From NCBI GenBank assembly GCA_017303905.1, contig JAFLBH010000001.1, forward strand, positions 1,465,809-1,529,808: a stretch of 64,000 nt of DNA, written 5' to 3'. This document shows, one piece after another, positions 7,319 to 16,869 of the stretch. Numbering within the stretch: the stretch's first letter is position 1; every line of letters begins with the position of its first letter. A program made the translations under genes and the position numbers. A model generated the notes under the pieces. The model was not told the DNA's origin, did no database searches, and saw only the letters and a program-made list of their open reading frames with translations. This DNA comes from Bacteroidota bacterium (lineage in GTDB: Bacteria; Bacteroidota; Bacteroidia; B-17B0; Aurantibacillaceae).

Positions 7319-10044
7319 CGCATAATTAATATATGCCCCATGAATTCATGTTCTTTATCATAAATATCTTTAACAAAAACACGCCAGGTGTAAATGTCAT
7401 CCGTAACAGGAGCGCCTCCCATTTTCCCATCCCACGCGGCATTCACATCATTTGTTTTAAAAACACTCATGCCCCAACGACTGATAATTTCAAAGGTATA
7501 ACCATCCGTTACCCATCCGGTTCCTTGCGGTAATAAAAAATCGTTTATCCCATCTTCATCAGGTGAAAATGCTTTGGGCATCCAGAAATTAAACCCACTT
7601 GTTACACAAACTAATCGCGTTGTTGTATCTCTGCAAGCGTTTCCATTGCCTGCTATTAATTGAATTTGATAGCATCCTTCTTGCGTAAATGTATATTGCA
7701 AATCTTTTTGTGAACTAATAAATACACTATCTATACTCCAAATAAATCCTGTTGCATTTAAGGACGCATTTTCAAAAAGCGCATCGTTGTTGTTAAGTGT
7801 AATTTCTTCAGGCTTCTGAACAAAATCTGCCAATGGTCTGTCATAAACGGTTATGTAATTATTTTTGATAACAGAACTTTTACAGCCAAACTGATTGGTT
7901 ACGGTTAACATCACACTATACACTCCACCTTTTTGATAACAATGCGTCACGGCAGGTCCTTGCACAGGAGGAGAAAAATCACCGAATGTCCATAATGCCG
8001 TAGTGGTGCCGGTCGTTAGATTATTAAATTGCACGCAGTAGGGTTCGCAGCCACTTGTATTATTTACCGTGAAATTCGGATTAGCAATCGGAAATACATT
8101 TACACTTACTGTGCTACTTACAGGAGTAGAGCCACAACCATCTTTAATGGTTATGGTATAAACATTACTTCCCGATAGATTAACGCTTAATGTATTTGTG
8201 GTAATATTTCCAGGTAACCATAAGTATTGATAGTTGCCATCTCCTCCATTAGCATTCACTGTGATCGAGGTATTTACATTCGGACAAACAGTAAGTGAGG
8301 TGGCGCCGGTATTTAAAGTTAATGGAGCGCTTACAATAACAGAATAGGTTTTGGGAGTTCCGGTACAGCCCTTAGAATCACTTACGGTTAAGGTATAGGC
8401 GGTTGTAACAATCGGGTTTACGGTTACACTTGCTGTGTTTAAATTTCCGGGTTGCCAGTTGTAAGTATACCCAGGACTACCACCGGTAACGCTGGCACTC
8501 AAAATTGTGTTGCTACCGGAGCAAATACTATTGATGCCACTAACCGAGTAACTCAACGCGCTAGGTTCGGTAATGTTTACTGTACCGGTTGTATAACATC
8601 CACCGGAGTCGGTAACTTTAACACTATAGGTTCCGCTGCATAATCCGCTCACAGCTTGCGTTGTTCCATTACTTACGCCGGTCCAGCTGTAAGTATAAGG
8701 GCCTGTTCCGCCTGTAATTGCCGCGGTAACCGAACCGTTACAGGTTCCATTACAGGTTACATTAGAAATGTTTGTAAAGGAGGCGGTCATGTTACTGGTA
8801 TTTCCAACTGTTACAAAACCTTGTCCGGTACAACCTTTAGAATCTTTAACCAAAACCGTATAATTTCCTGTAGATAGATTGGTAGCAACCGAAGAGGATT
8901 GTACAGGACTTGTTGTCCAAGTATAAGAATAGGGTGCTGTGCCGCCATTTACAGTAACGGTGGCACTACCATCGGCATTAATACAAAACTCATCGGTATG
9001 AGAAATACTTAAAGAGATGGGAGGAGGTTGAGTAATAGCAAAGGTTTGGGTAATGCTGCAGTTTTTTACATCTTTTACAATGAGGGTATAGTTGCCGGCC
9101 GTTAGTCCTGATGTACTGGAAGCATTTGTGTTCATGGGGAGCCAGGTATAGGAATATGCCGGACTTCCACCTGTAACATTGGAAACAGCTACACCATTTG
9201 AAAAAGAATGACATGAAACGTGTCCAAGCGTAAAACTATTTTGCAAGGGTGCAGGAGGATTAATACTTGTAGTAAGACTATTTAAACACCCATTAGCATC
9301 TTTTGATGTTACAGTATAATTACCTGTTGGAATATTGTTGTAAACAGAATTTGTAATAGGAGAAGGCATCCATGTGTAAGTAAAAGGTGGAGTTCCACCG
9401 GTTGCGCTTACTGTAGCGTTTGTGCTTATAAGGGTACAACCCGATGCGGTACTATTTATGCTAAGCGTTGTTGGCGGTGGTTCGGCAATGGTAGTAGCTG
9501 CGGTGTGTTTGCATCCAATTCCATCTGTAACTATTAAGCTGTATACCCCGGCACTAAGATTCGTTATGGTTGCTGAATTCGGTGCAGCCGGTGTCCAAGA
9601 ATAAGACAGAGGTGGTGTTGCATTTATGACGTTCGCAATTATCTGCGCATTTGAATCTCCATTACAATTCAACATGAATGGAATAGGATTCATTTGTACA
9701 GTTATTCCGGTACTGTTTATGATGATGAGTTGAGTAAAGCCTGTGCAGCCTAATGCGTCTTTTGCTAATATGGTATAAGTGTTAGGAGACAAATTAACAG
9801 CTACGGATGAATTCCCTCCGGAAGGCAACCAAGTATACGTGAAAGGTGGAGTGCCGTTATTCAATGTTACAGTTCCGCTTGTTAAGCCAGTTAAGCAATT
9901 CAGAGGTTGGTTAGATGCCTGCATTGACAAACCTAAACATTGAGAATACGTAGGTTTTAAGGCAAATAAAAAGCTTAGTAAAAGAAATAACACTCTAAGG
10001 CTTTTAATATTCTTTTTTAAGTATGAATCCGAACCGATTTTCAC
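7315..10044 (-). CDS. T9SS type B secreted protein with SprB-type repeats, PKD domain and gliding-motility C-terminal domain
   Basis: 909 residues. The signal peptide ends at TYSQ (about residue 35). From about residue 45 to 655 there are eight repeats of about 80 residues, each with a [ST]PP[FY]xYxW core; the first six end in a GC motif and look like SprB repeats, the last two look Ig-like. A PKD domain (WTFGD, near residue 690) and a second PKD-like domain follow. The last 90 residues (FSPDEDGINDFLLP to GHILIMR) are the CHU_C/gliding-motility sorting domain that directs T9SS type B export. A cell-surface adhesin is the likely role. The GTG at 10044 is the first start after an in-frame stop, and a later GTG would damage the signal peptide. 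Confidence 0.92.
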   Translation of the reverse strand: MKIGSDSYLKKNIKSLRVLFLLLSFLFALKPTYSQCLGLSMQASNQPLNCLTGLTSGTVTLNNGTPPFTYTWLPSGGNSSVAVNLSPNTYTILAKDALGCTGFTQLIIINSTGITVQMNPIPFMLNCNGDSNAQIIANVINATPPLSYSWTPAAPNSATITNLSAGVYSLIVTDGIGCKHTAATTIAEPPPTTLSINSTASGCTLISTNATVSATGGTPPFTYTWMPSPITNSVYNNIPTGNYTVTSKDANGCLNSLTTSINPPAPLQNSFTLGHVSCHSFSNGVAVSNVTGGSPAYSYTWLPMNTNASSTSGLTAGNYTLIVKDVKNCSITQTFAITQPPPISLSISHTDEFCINADGSATVTVNGGTAPYSYTWTTSPVQSSSVATNLSTGNYTVLVKDSKGCTGQGFVTVGNTSNMTASFTNISNVTCNGTCNGSVTAAITGGTGPYTYSWTGVSNGTTQAVSGLCSGTYSVKVTDSGGCYTTGTVNITEPSALSYSVSGINSICSGSNTILSASVTGGSPGYTYNWQPGNLNTASVTVNPIVTTAYTLTVSDSKGCTGTPKTYSVIVSAPLTLNTGATSLTVCPNVNTSITVNANGGDGNYQYLWLPGNITTNTLSVNLSGSNVYTITIKDGCGSTPVSSTVSVNVFPIANPNFTVNNTSGCEPYCVQFNNLTTGTTTALWTFGDFSPPVQGPAVTHCYQKGGVYSVMLTVTNQFGCKSSVIKNNYITVYDRPLADFVQKPEEITLNNNDALFENASLNATGFIWSIDSVFISSQKDLQYTFTQEGCYQIQLIAGNGNACRDTTTRLVCVTSGFNFWMPKAFSPDEDGINDFLLPQGTGWVTDGYTFEIISRWGMSVFKTNDVNAAWDGKMGGAPVTDDIYTWRVFVKDIYDKEHEFMGHILIMR
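8100..9912 (-). repeat. eight tandem coding repeats (SprB/Ig-like)
   Basis: About eight diverged units of roughly 240 bases inside the adhesin gene. The most conserved core encodes [ST]PP[FY]xYxW, followed about 40 residues later by a GNYT or GTYS turn and GC. The units are protein repeats, not exact DNA repeats. Confidence 0.8.
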
Positions 10045-10049
10045 TCTAT

Positions 10050-10057
10050 CAAAGATA
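10050..10057 (-). promoter_or_regulatory. -7 box (TATCTTTG) five bases before a GTG start
   Basis: The minus strand reads TATCTTTG, then ATAGA, then the GTG of the adhesin gene. No convincing -33 element was seen. The spacing predicts an mRNA with almost no leader. Confidence 0.5.
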
Positions 10058-10130
10058 AGCTTTTATGAATGGAAAAGGTAGTGTTTTAATAGGCGGCAGC
10101 CCTGGTTCAATAAGTGGTAATCTAAATCAC

Positions 10131-11711
10131 CTAAAATTCACTTTTGACGTGGAATTGTATATCCGGGAATTTTTCTTGCGCCATTTGTAATAACCAGGCC
10201 GATTCGGCTAAAAAGACCGGTCTTTCTTCTTTATCTATACCAATGTGGGCAGCTCTGTCTTGAATAAAAGCTTCCAGTTTTTTCTTATCAGGGCAACTAA
10301 TCCAAAGGGCCTTGTATAGATTAATTTGATCGAAGCTGGCCGTTGCATTGTATTCGGCTTTTAATCGATGTTGGATAACTTCAAATTGTAATGCACCAAC
10401 CGTACCAACGATTTTTCTTCCGTCTACTTTGCGTGTAAATAATTGCGCCACACCTTCATCCGTTAATTGCTCTAATCCCTTTTGAAGTTGTTTGGTTTTC
10501 ATCGGGTCCAGATTGGTAACGTAACGAAATAATTCTGGAGAGAAACTAGGAATGCCTTTAAAATTAAATTCAGCGCCTTCGGTTAAGGTATCTCCGATTT
10601 TGAAATTACCGGCATCATACAATCCAATCACATCACCCGGAAATGCTTCGTCGATAATCGATTTTTGCTGCGCCATGAAAGCGGTAGGATTACTGAAGCG
10701 AAGTTCTTTTTTACCTCTTACAAGCGTGTAATATTTATTCCTTTCGAACTTACCTGAACAAATTCTTAAGAAGGCAATGCGATCGCGGTGCTTTGGATCA
10801 AGGTTCGCGTGAATTTTAAAAATGAATCCGCTAAACTTAGGATCTTCCGGTTTTACAATTCCCTTATCTGTTTCTCTTTCTTTGGGCGATGGCGCTACTT
10901 CCACAAAACAATCTAACAACTCTTTAATACCAAAGTTATTTACCGCGCTACCAAAAAACACCGGACTAATCTGTCCTTTTAAATAGTTTCCTTTATCCAG
11001 TTTGTCATATACACCGTCTAACAATTCTACATCAGCACGCAATTGTTCGGAGAAATCTTGTCCGATATGTTTCTCAATTTCTCCGGTGTGTAAATCTTTA
11101 ATTTCAATGGTGTCTTCAACTTTTGTTTTGCTCTCTCCCTGAAATAAATTCAATGATTTGTTATAAAGATCATAAACACCTTTAAATGATTTTCCAATAC
11201 CGATTGGCCAGGTAAGCGGACAAACCTTAATCTTTAATTCTTTTTCAATCTCATCCAATAAATCGAATGGATTTTGTCCTTCGCGGTCTAATTTGTTAAT
11301 GAAAACAATCACCGGTGTATTGCGCATGCGGCAAACTTCCAGAAGTTTTCGCGTTTGCGGCTCAACACCCTTTACGCAATCAATAACCATAATAACACTG
11401 TCTACTGCCGATAAAGTACGGTAAGTGTCTTCAGCAAAATCTTCGTGCCCCGGTGTATCTAAAATATTTACTTTATAGTTTTTATAATCAAAAGCCATTA
11501 CGGAAGTGGATACCGAAATACCTCTTTGTTTCTCGATTTCCATGAAATCGGAAGTCGTTGACTTTTTAATCTTATTTGACTTAACAGCTCCGGCCGACTG
11601 AATAGCCCCTCCAAACAATAATAATTTCTCGGTTAAAGTTGTTTTACCGGCATCGGGGTGAGCGATGATGGCAAAGGTGCGTCGGCGGTTTATTTCCTCT
11701 TGTGTGGTCAT
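10131..11711 (-). CDS. prfC: peptide chain release factor 3
   Basis: 526 residues. A translational GTPase with AHPDAGKT (G1, about residues 17-24), the switch region [18 protein letters not shown], and NKLDR (G4). The domain order and length match RF3, which releases RF1 and RF2 from the ribosome after termination; the long C-terminal half separates it from EF-G, which is about 700 residues. I chose the ATG at 11711, giving [11 protein letters not shown]. The longer frame begins at a TTG that lies inside a -7 box (11724-11731), so it cannot be the start if that box is used. Confidence 0.95.
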   Translation of the reverse strand: MTTQEEINRRRTFAIIAHPDAGKTTLTEKLLLFGGAIQSAGAVKSNKIKKSTTSDFMEIEKQRGISVSTSVMAFDYKNYKVNILDTPGHEDFAEDTYRTLSAVDSVIMVIDCVKGVEPQTRKLLEVCRMRNTPVIVFINKLDREGQNPFDLLDEIEKELKIKVCPLTWPIGIGKSFKGVYDLYNKSLNLFQGESKTKVEDTIEIKDLHTGEIEKHIGQDFSEQLRADVELLDGVYDKLDKGNYLKGQISPVFFGSAVNNFGIKELLDCFVEVAPSPKERETDKGIVKPEDPKFSGFIFKIHANLDPKHRDRIAFLRICSGKFERNKYYTLVRGKKELRFSNPTAFMAQQKSIIDEAFPGDVIGLYDAGNFKIGDTLTEGAEFNFKGIPSFSPELFRYVTNLDPMKTKQLQKGLEQLTDEGVAQLFTRKVDGRKIVGTVGALQFEVIQHRLKAEYNATASFDQINLYKALWISCPDKKKLEAFIQDRAAHIGIDKEERPVFLAESAWLLQMAQEKFPDIQFHVKSEF

Positions 11712-11723
11712 TTTTCGAAGGGG

Positions 11724-11731
11724 CAAAGATA
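11724..11731 (-). promoter_or_regulatory. -7 box (TATCTTTG) for prfC
   Basis: TATCTTTG on the minus strand, twelve bases before the prfC ATG. It decides the choice of the shorter prfC start. No clear -33 TTG. Confidence 0.55.
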
Positions 11732-11785
11732 AATAATAAAACGGGATTTCAGAGTGTAATTAAAAAATTACTAAATTTACTTTGC

Positions 11786-12553
11786 ATGAAAAATTTAGCC
11801 TTAATAGCACTGGTTTTGTTAGCAGGATTTGCCTGTAAAAAGAAAGAAACAAAAGAGGATGAAACGCCTGTTACACCTCCTACAACAAATCCGGCTGCTC
11901 CCGTTTTTTTTATCAATATTCCTTCTGATGCAGATGGTGTTTTGATGGCAACGGTAACTGATCATGAATTCACTAATTTTTACATAACGCAATTAGGGAA
12001 AGCTTCTGCTTTTTTTTACACAGCTCCCGGAAACTATAATTATGTGGATGCAGGCGTGGTTAAATGCAACGATTCTGTATTGATTAAACAGGGTTCCGGT
12101 TCATATTTATATAATGGGAAACCGATAAATGGTCAGCCAATTTCCGGAATTCAATACGGAAGCGGGTTTGTTTGGAATGTTTCGGGAAACACAAATGTAC
12201 CGGCATTTACCTATACAAGTACGACCTTTCCTACTATTGCAGCTTTAACAAGTAATACCATGATTCCAAAAAACAATCCATATAACGTTACGTTTAGCGG
12301 AGCATTAAACGCAGATTCGGTAGTGGTTATGTTAAGCGGTGATTCAACGGCGATTCAAAAGCAAACAGTAGGAGCAACAAGCGGTATTTGTAATTTTACA
12401 TCATCGCAAATCAACGCGGTAAAAAAGCAAGGATCTACATCTTTTCCATACATTAATTTTATCTCTTATAAAATTAATGCGAATGCCGTAGCGAGCAGAA
12501 AATATTATATGGTTGGAAGTATCAGCTCTTCTTACAGAGTGAATATTCAATAA
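11786..12553 (+). CDS. lipoprotein of unknown function
   Basis: The start at 11786 gives a 255-residue protein with a textbook lipoprotein signal: MKNLALIALVLLAGFAC, with the lipidated cysteine at residue 17. The charged stretch KKKETKEDE and a proline/threonine-rich linker follow, then a beta-rich domain of about 200 residues with YNVTFSGALNADSVVVMLSG in the centre. The frame is open 28 codons further upstream, but that would bury the signal. The function is unknown. A near-consensus -7 sequence (TAAATTTA, 11772-11779) lies six bases before the ATG. Confidence 0.8.
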   Translation: MKNLALIALVLLAGFACKKKETKEDETPVTPPTTNPAAPVFFINIPSDADGVLMATVTDHEFTNFYITQLGKASAFFYTAPGNYNYVDAGVVKCNDSVLIKQGSGSYLYNGKPINGQPISGIQYGSGFVWNVSGNTNVPAFTYTSTTFPTIAALTSNTMIPKNNPYNVTFSGALNADSVVVMLSGDSTAIQKQTVGATSGICNFTSSQINAVKKQGSTSFPYINFISYKINANAVASRKYYMVGSISSSYRVNIQ

Positions 12554-12565
12554 GGTCTTGAAAGA

Positions 12566-13300
12566 TTAGTACTTAATCTCTTTCCATTCTACAATATCGC
12601 GAATAACCACTGAAGCGCAGGTAAACCCGAATACAGCCGGTAAATAAGAAATAGTTCCGTATGCCGATTTTTTAAAATTACTGCCGTCTGTTCGCATAAT
12701 AGAATATTTTGCCGGTAATTCTTTTGAATAAACGCATTTTACACCTTTGTAAATCCCCATGTATTTCAAACGTTTTCTTACGTATTGCGCAAGCGGACAA
12801 ATATCAGTTTTAGAAATATCGTCGACCAGCAATTTTGTAGGATCCATTTTGCCGCCGGCACCCATCGAAGAAATAATGCGACGACCATTGTAATAAGCGT
12901 GTTGAATCAGATGAAGTTTTGGAGAAATACTATCAATGGCATCAATGATGTAAGTGTATTTCTTTTTCAAAATTTCCTTCATCATTTCAGGTGTTTGAAA
13001 TTCTTTAATCGCTGTTAGATTAATTTCAGGATTAATAGCCTTAATGCGTTGTTCCATTAATTCGGCCTTGCTCATTCCATGTGTTGTGGAGAGTGCTTGT
13101 AACTGACGGTTACGGTTAGTTGGGTCAACCATGTCACCATCAATAATAGTCATGTTGCCAACTCCGGCTCGTGCAATCGCTTCAGCAGCATAAGAGCCAA
13201 CGCCACCCAAGCCAACCACCAAAACATCGGCGTTCAATAATTTTTCGATTCCTTTTTTACCCACTAAAAGTTGGGTACGTTCCATCCAGGCAGTTTCCAT
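12566..13300 (-). CDS. tcdA: tRNA threonylcarbamoyladenosine dehydratase
   Basis: 244 residues of the ThiF/E1-like family. The nucleotide-binding loop GLGGVGSYAAEAIARAGVG starts near residue 30, followed by DGDMVDPTNRNRQLQA, which is diagnostic for TcdA/CsdL (E1 proteins use a similar loop but carry larger domains). The DAIDSI motif and the C-terminal SYLPAVFG also fit. TcdA uses ATP to cyclise t6A to ct6A at position 37 of ANN-decoding tRNAs. It starts one base after the stop of the TatD-like gene, so the two form an operon. Confidence 0.92.
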   Translation of the reverse strand: METAWMERTQLLVGKKGIEKLLNADVLVVGLGGVGSYAAEAIARAGVGNMTIIDGDMVDPTNRNRQLQALSTTHGMSKAELMEQRIKAINPEINLTAIKEFQTPEMMKEILKKKYTYIIDAIDSISPKLHLIQHAYYNGRRIISSMGAGGKMDPTKLLVDDISKTDICPLAQYVRKRLKYMGIYKGVKCVYSKELPAKYSIMRTDGSNFKKSAYGTISYLPAVFGFTCASVVIRDIVEWKEIKY

Positions 13301-13301
13301 G

Positions 13302-13949
13302 TTACATTATTTCCTCCTTAAACACACTTTGATAATTGTTTCTTAATTGATCTTGTAGTATGGCTTCATCAATACCTAATAATTCGGAAGCCTTTTTGTA
13401 AATATATTTAATAGAAACTTTAGCATCATCGGTTTCTAAAAATAGTCTTTTACGGCCAACATGTTTAATCACTTCCGATGCATTCGATTGTTCTGTTAAT
13501 AATGCTTTTCCGAACGACAAATAATAATCTTCTTTAAGTAAAGTCTCAGCAATATTCAAATTATTGTTGAAACCGTGTATGATGACAGGAACATTGTTTT
13601 TTTCCTTTTTCAATATAGCAATTAACTCATTAAATGCTTTTACACAATGTATAATTAAAGGCTTTTCAATTTCATTGGCTAATCTCACTTGTTCAATGAA
13701 TATCTTTTCCTGCAAATCAAAATCTACATCAATGCTTTTGTCTAAGCCACATTCACCCACGGCCATGCATCGCCTGTTTCTGCTCACTCTTTCCAGTTCA
13801 TCAAATAAAAAGTCAGATTGCGAATTTACTTTCCAAGGGTGGATGCCATACGAGTATAAACTGGGTTTTGAAGTAGCTTCAACATCTAGGCTCACTAATT
13901 CAACCTTAGCATCAAAAATTTCCGAATGCGTATGTATGTTAATAAACAC
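13302..13949 (-). CDS. TatD-family metal-dependent hydrolase
   Basis: About 215 residues from the GTG at 13949. The first metal-binding motif INIHTHSE sits at the N-terminus, then AVGECGLD (catalytic glutamate), PLIIHCVKA and VIIHGF, and near the end LFLETDD. This is the TatD pattern of a TIM-barrel with a two-metal site. Members are DNases or other phosphoesterases; the natural substrate is uncertain. At about 215 residues it is shorter than the usual 255-265, with short loops. A TTG at 13973 would give eight more residues, but it lies within a -7 box. The GTG places the first histidine at residue 6, as in typical family members. Confidence 0.85.
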   Translation of the reverse strand: MFINIHTHSEIFDAKVELVSLDVEATSKPSLYSYGIHPWKVNSQSDFLFDELERVSRNRRCMAVGECGLDKSIDVDFDLQEKIFIEQVRLANEIEKPLIIHCVKAFNELIAILKKEKNNVPVIIHGFNNNLNIAETLLKEDYYLSFGKALLTEQSNASEVIKHVGRKRLFLETDDAKVSIKYIYKKASELLGIDEAILQDQLRNNYQSVFKEEIM

Positions 13950-13970
13950 GTTTAAATTTAGCTTTAAGTC

Positions 13971-13978
13971 CAAAATTA
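13971..13978 (-). promoter_or_regulatory. -7 box (TAATTTTG) for the TatD-tcdA operon
   Basis: TAATTTTG on the minus strand, 21 bases before the GTG at 13949. It covers the alternative TTG start at 13973, which argues against that start. Confidence 0.45.
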
Positions 13979-13995
13979 CGGCGGTACAATATTAG

Positions 13996-14003
13996 TAACT
14001 TTG
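13996..14003 (+). promoter_or_regulatory. -7 box (TAACTTTG) for the FAD-oxidase gene
   Basis: TAACTTTG, 16 bases before the ATG at 14020. Only 17 bases separate it from the opposing -7 box at 13971-13978, so the two divergent promoters overlap. Confidence 0.5.
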
Positions 14004-14019
14004 ATTAAGTGTATAAAAT

Positions 14020-15432
14020 ATGACTGAACTTTCTTATAACAGCGTGACGTCAATAACCCTGGCCGAACTGGAAGAAATGCTGGGATCGGATGCTGTAACT
14101 GTAGATAAAGAGCAACTCGATAAATACGGACAAGACGAAACGGAGGATTTATGTTACCATCCCGAAGTGGTTGTTAAACCTTATAATGTGGAGCAAGTTT
14201 CTGAGTTGATGAAATATTGCCATCACCATCGCATTCCGGTTACAACACGCGGTGCAGGAACCGGTTTAAGTGGCGGTGCACTTCCAATAAAAGGTGGTGT
14301 ATTATTGAGTATGGAAAAGTTTAATCGCATACTTGATATCGATACAAGAAATCTTCAAGGTACCGTTGAGCCGGGCGTAATTAATTATATTTTTCAGGAA
14401 GAAGTTAAGAAACATGGATTGTTTTATCCGCCCGATCCTGCCAGCTGGGGAAGTTGTAGTTTAGGTGGAAATATCGCGCATAGCAGTGGTGGACCAAAAG
14501 CAGTGAAGTACGGAACCACCCGTGATTATGTTTTGAATTTGGAAGTGGTATTGGCGAATGGTGAGATCATTTGGACAGGAGCTGACACATTAAAATATTC
14601 GACCGGATACAATTTAACGCATTTGTTTGTGGGAAGTGAAGGAACATTAGGCGTGGTGACCAAAATTGTTTTCAAATTAATTCCTTTACCAAAGCACGAC
14701 TTGTTAATGCTGGTTCCTTTTCATAGTGCAGAAAAAGCCTGTGAAGCTGTAGGGGCCGTGTTTAAAGCGGGCATTACACCAAGCGCGATGGAGTTTATGG
14801 AACGTGATGCCATTGCCTGGAGTATCAAATATGCCGGCGAAGTTAATTTTACCATTAAACCTGAATGGGAAGCTTTGTTGTTAGTGGAAGTGGATGGTAA
14901 TAATATGGATGTGTTGTATGCCGATTGTGAGGTTATCAGTAATGTAATGCAACAACATGAATGCGACGAAATATTATTTGCCGATACAGCTGATCAAAAA
15001 GCGGCGCTTTGGAAAATAAGACGCAAAGTAGGAGAAGCAGTAAAAAGTAATTCAGTTTATAAGGAAGAAGATACTGTGGTGAAGCGCGCTGAACTTCCGA
15101 AATTATTGCGTGGCGTAAAAGAAATTGGAAAAAAGTATGGATTTAATTCGGTGTGTTACGGACATGCCGGTGATGGAAATTTGCATGTGAATATTATTAA
15201 AGGAAACATGAGTGATAATGACTGGAACATGAAATTACCAAAGGGTATCACAGAAATATTTCAGTTGTGTAAAGAATTGGGCGGAACTATCAGTGGTGAG
15301 CATGGAATTGGATTGGTACAGAAAAAATACATGCCTATAGTGTTTCCGAAACATCAGTTAGCCTTGATGAAAAACATCAAAAAAGTTTTCGATCCGCACA
15401 TGATATTAAATCCCGGTAAAATTTTCGAATAA
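14020..15432 (+). CDS. GlcD-type FAD-linked oxidase (glycolate or D-lactate dehydrogenase)
   Basis: 470 residues. The N-terminal FAD-binding PCMH domain shows TRGAGTGLSGGALP (about residues 73-86) and GGNIAHSSGGPKAVKYG. The C-terminal FAD oxidase domain contains YGHAGDGNLHVN and SGEHGIGLVQKKYMP, which are conserved in GlcD and D-lactate dehydrogenases. It oxidises a 2-hydroxy acid and probably passes electrons to the respiratory chain. No GlcE or GlcF partner is nearby, so a single-subunit D-lactate or 2-hydroxyglutarate dehydrogenase is as likely as glycolate oxidase. A strong terminator follows directly. Confidence 0.88.
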   Translation: MTELSYNSVTSITLAELEEMLGSDAVTVDKEQLDKYGQDETEDLCYHPEVVVKPYNVEQVSELMKYCHHHRIPVTTRGAGTGLSGGALPIKGGVLLSMEKFNRILDIDTRNLQGTVEPGVINYIFQEEVKKHGLFYPPDPASWGSCSLGGNIAHSSGGPKAVKYGTTRDYVLNLEVVLANGEIIWTGADTLKYSTGYNLTHLFVGSEGTLGVVTKIVFKLIPLPKHDLLMLVPFHSAEKACEAVGAVFKAGITPSAMEFMERDAIAWSIKYAGEVNFTIKPEWEALLLVEVDGNNMDVLYADCEVISNVMQQHECDEILFADTADQKAALWKIRRKVGEAVKSNSVYKEEDTVVKRAELPKLLRGVKEIGKKYGFNSVCYGHAGDGNLHVNIIKGNMSDNDWNMKLPKGITEIFQLCKELGGTISGEHGIGLVQKKYMPIVFPKHQLALMKNIKKVFDPHMILNPGKIFE

Positions 15433-15438
15433 AAAAAA

Positions 15439-15462
15439 GCCCTCTTATGAGGGCTTTTTTTT
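15439..15462. terminator. bidirectional intrinsic terminator
   Basis: GCCCTC and GAGGGC form a six-base stem (extended by A-T pairs) around a TTAT loop. Eight A's precede and eight T's follow, so it works on both strands. It serves the convergent FAD-oxidase and DoxX genes and overlaps the stop of the latter. Confidence 0.9.
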
Positions 15463-16780
15463 AATTCATGTATTTCTGTTTGACTTCACTATAACTTGGG
15501 AAATTGTTATGATGCCAGTTCATGATGACGGTTCCGTCTTTAATTAAAATTAAACCCGGATTACTACGTACCATAGTTTTTAAAACAATTGCATCTACAC
15601 TCGCGAAATCATACAAGGCTTGATGTGCATGTTTATAGGCATTGATTTCTTCGGCACTCGATGCTGTTAAGCCAATGATTTTTTTATTTTCTTTCGTTGC
15701 TAAAGTATAGAAGTCATTGATTTTTGCGTGTAAACTTTCATCTTCTTCCGTTTTCTTTAAATCATAACAAACCAATAGGAAGCTATAGTCTTTATTGTTT
15801 AGCAATGAATCGGTAATAGGATTTCCATTCGCATCGTTAACGGTAAAGTCTGTAATTTTTGGTGGATTCACAGCTTCTTTGGTTAATACGTTATCAGTCG
15901 CAACCCATTTCCATGTTAAGGTATCTTCCCAAGGATAATTTTTCAAATCAAATTCTTTTACCTCATGTGTTTTCAAATTCTCGTATTTAAAGCGTGTTTC
16001 GTAGACAGGTGGTTGGTAATCGGCCCCGGGCTTCATGTTTTCTTTAATGTTCATTCCGATGGCATAAGCACGGAAATCTAATGGAGGTAAATTGCGGTAC
16101 GCGTAAATCGGGAAGGCAAAAGAAGCAATAGCTCCAATGATAAAGATGGTTACTTGTAATGAAGGGAAAGTTAAATCATTGATGTGTTCTTTACCTGCAA
16201 ATAAAAGTGTAATCAAAATCATGAGTGCAATATCCTTCCAAAAGCTTTCCCACGGTTTTAATTTTAAGAAATCGCCAAAACAACCGCAGTGTGTTACTTT
16301 GTTGTAGCAAGCCGAGTAGAATGTCAAGAATGTGAAAAAGGCGATTTGCGCGAACAATAACCATAATGTTAAATCACGTTTGTAGCCAATCAAAAGCATT
16401 ACACCTAATAACATTTCACTCACACAAATAATAATCGCTAACGGAAGAGCAATGTGCGCGAACCATTCAAACATACCTAAACCTGTATCAGCTTTAAATA
16501 CTTCAAAGTATTCTTCTAATTTATAAGAGAAACCAAGAGGGTCGTTGGCTTTTATAAACCCAGAAAAAATAAATAAACATCCTACTAAGATGCGCGCGAT
16601 GTGCGTTAACCAGGGCCATTTACTGATAATAGGAGTGCCATTTACCAATAAAACTAAAATACCTAAAATAATTGCTAAAGTAGATTTGCTAAAGCAAGGC
16701 GGACAAATAAAATAAAATAAGGCAGCCAGGCCTATCGACCAAATGGCGCGAAATAATTTAGAGGATAAAAAGTTTTTCAT
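15461..16780 (-). CDS. DoxX-like membrane protein of the BT_3928 family
   Basis: 439 residues. The first half has about seven membrane segments with the DoxX/MauE-type stretch FIFSGFIKANDPLGFSYKLEEY near residues 75-100. A periplasmic C-terminal half of about 190 residues ends in a thioredoxin-like fold (FLLVCYDL, KIIGLTASS, GLILIKDGTVIMNWHHN), but the CxxC active site is missing. Known family members lie next to DUF1599 genes in many Bacteroidota, as here (the DUF1599 stop is 89 bases upstream). The role is probably in redox or electron transfer at the inner membrane, but it is not established. Confidence 0.85.
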   Translation of the reverse strand: MKNFLSSKLFRAIWSIGLAALFYFICPPCFSKSTLAIILGILVLLVNGTPIISKWPWLTHIARILVGCLFIFSGFIKANDPLGFSYKLEEYFEVFKADTGLGMFEWFAHIALPLAIIICVSEMLLGVMLLIGYKRDLTLWLLFAQIAFFTFLTFYSACYNKVTHCGCFGDFLKLKPWESFWKDIALMILITLLFAGKEHINDLTFPSLQVTIFIIGAIASFAFPIYAYRNLPPLDFRAYAIGMNIKENMKPGADYQPPVYETRFKYENLKTHEVKEFDLKNYPWEDTLTWKWVATDNVLTKEAVNPPKITDFTVNDANGNPITDSLLNNKDYSFLLVCYDLKKTEEDESLHAKINDFYTLATKENKKIIGLTASSAEEINAYKHAHQALYDFASVDAIVLKTMVRSNPGLILIKDGTVIMNWHHNNFPSYSEVKQKYMN

Positions 16781-16869
16781 AGTATGGGTTTTGTGGCAAT
16801 CGTATAGCTAAAATTAGACCAATTACTAAAAACAAGAAAGTCTTTAATTTTTTTTAACGAACATATTTG

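Noticed and set aside
8452..9604. Plus-strand open frames inside the adhesin gene
   Set aside because: They are antisense to the SprB-type repeats, have no start signal and encode no recognisable domain.
12563..12579. AGATTA/TAATCT hairpin at the lipoprotein-tcdA junction considered as terminator
   Set aside because: The stem is AT-only and has no T-run on either side.
13313..13318. AGGAGG before tcdA considered as a Shine-Dalgarno site
   Set aside because: It is 12 bases from the ATG, lies inside coding sequence, and Bacteroidota rarely use such sites.
13564..13995. 143-codon plus-strand frame over the TatD gene
   Set aside because: It is the complement of a clear TatD hydrolase and has no family features or promoter.
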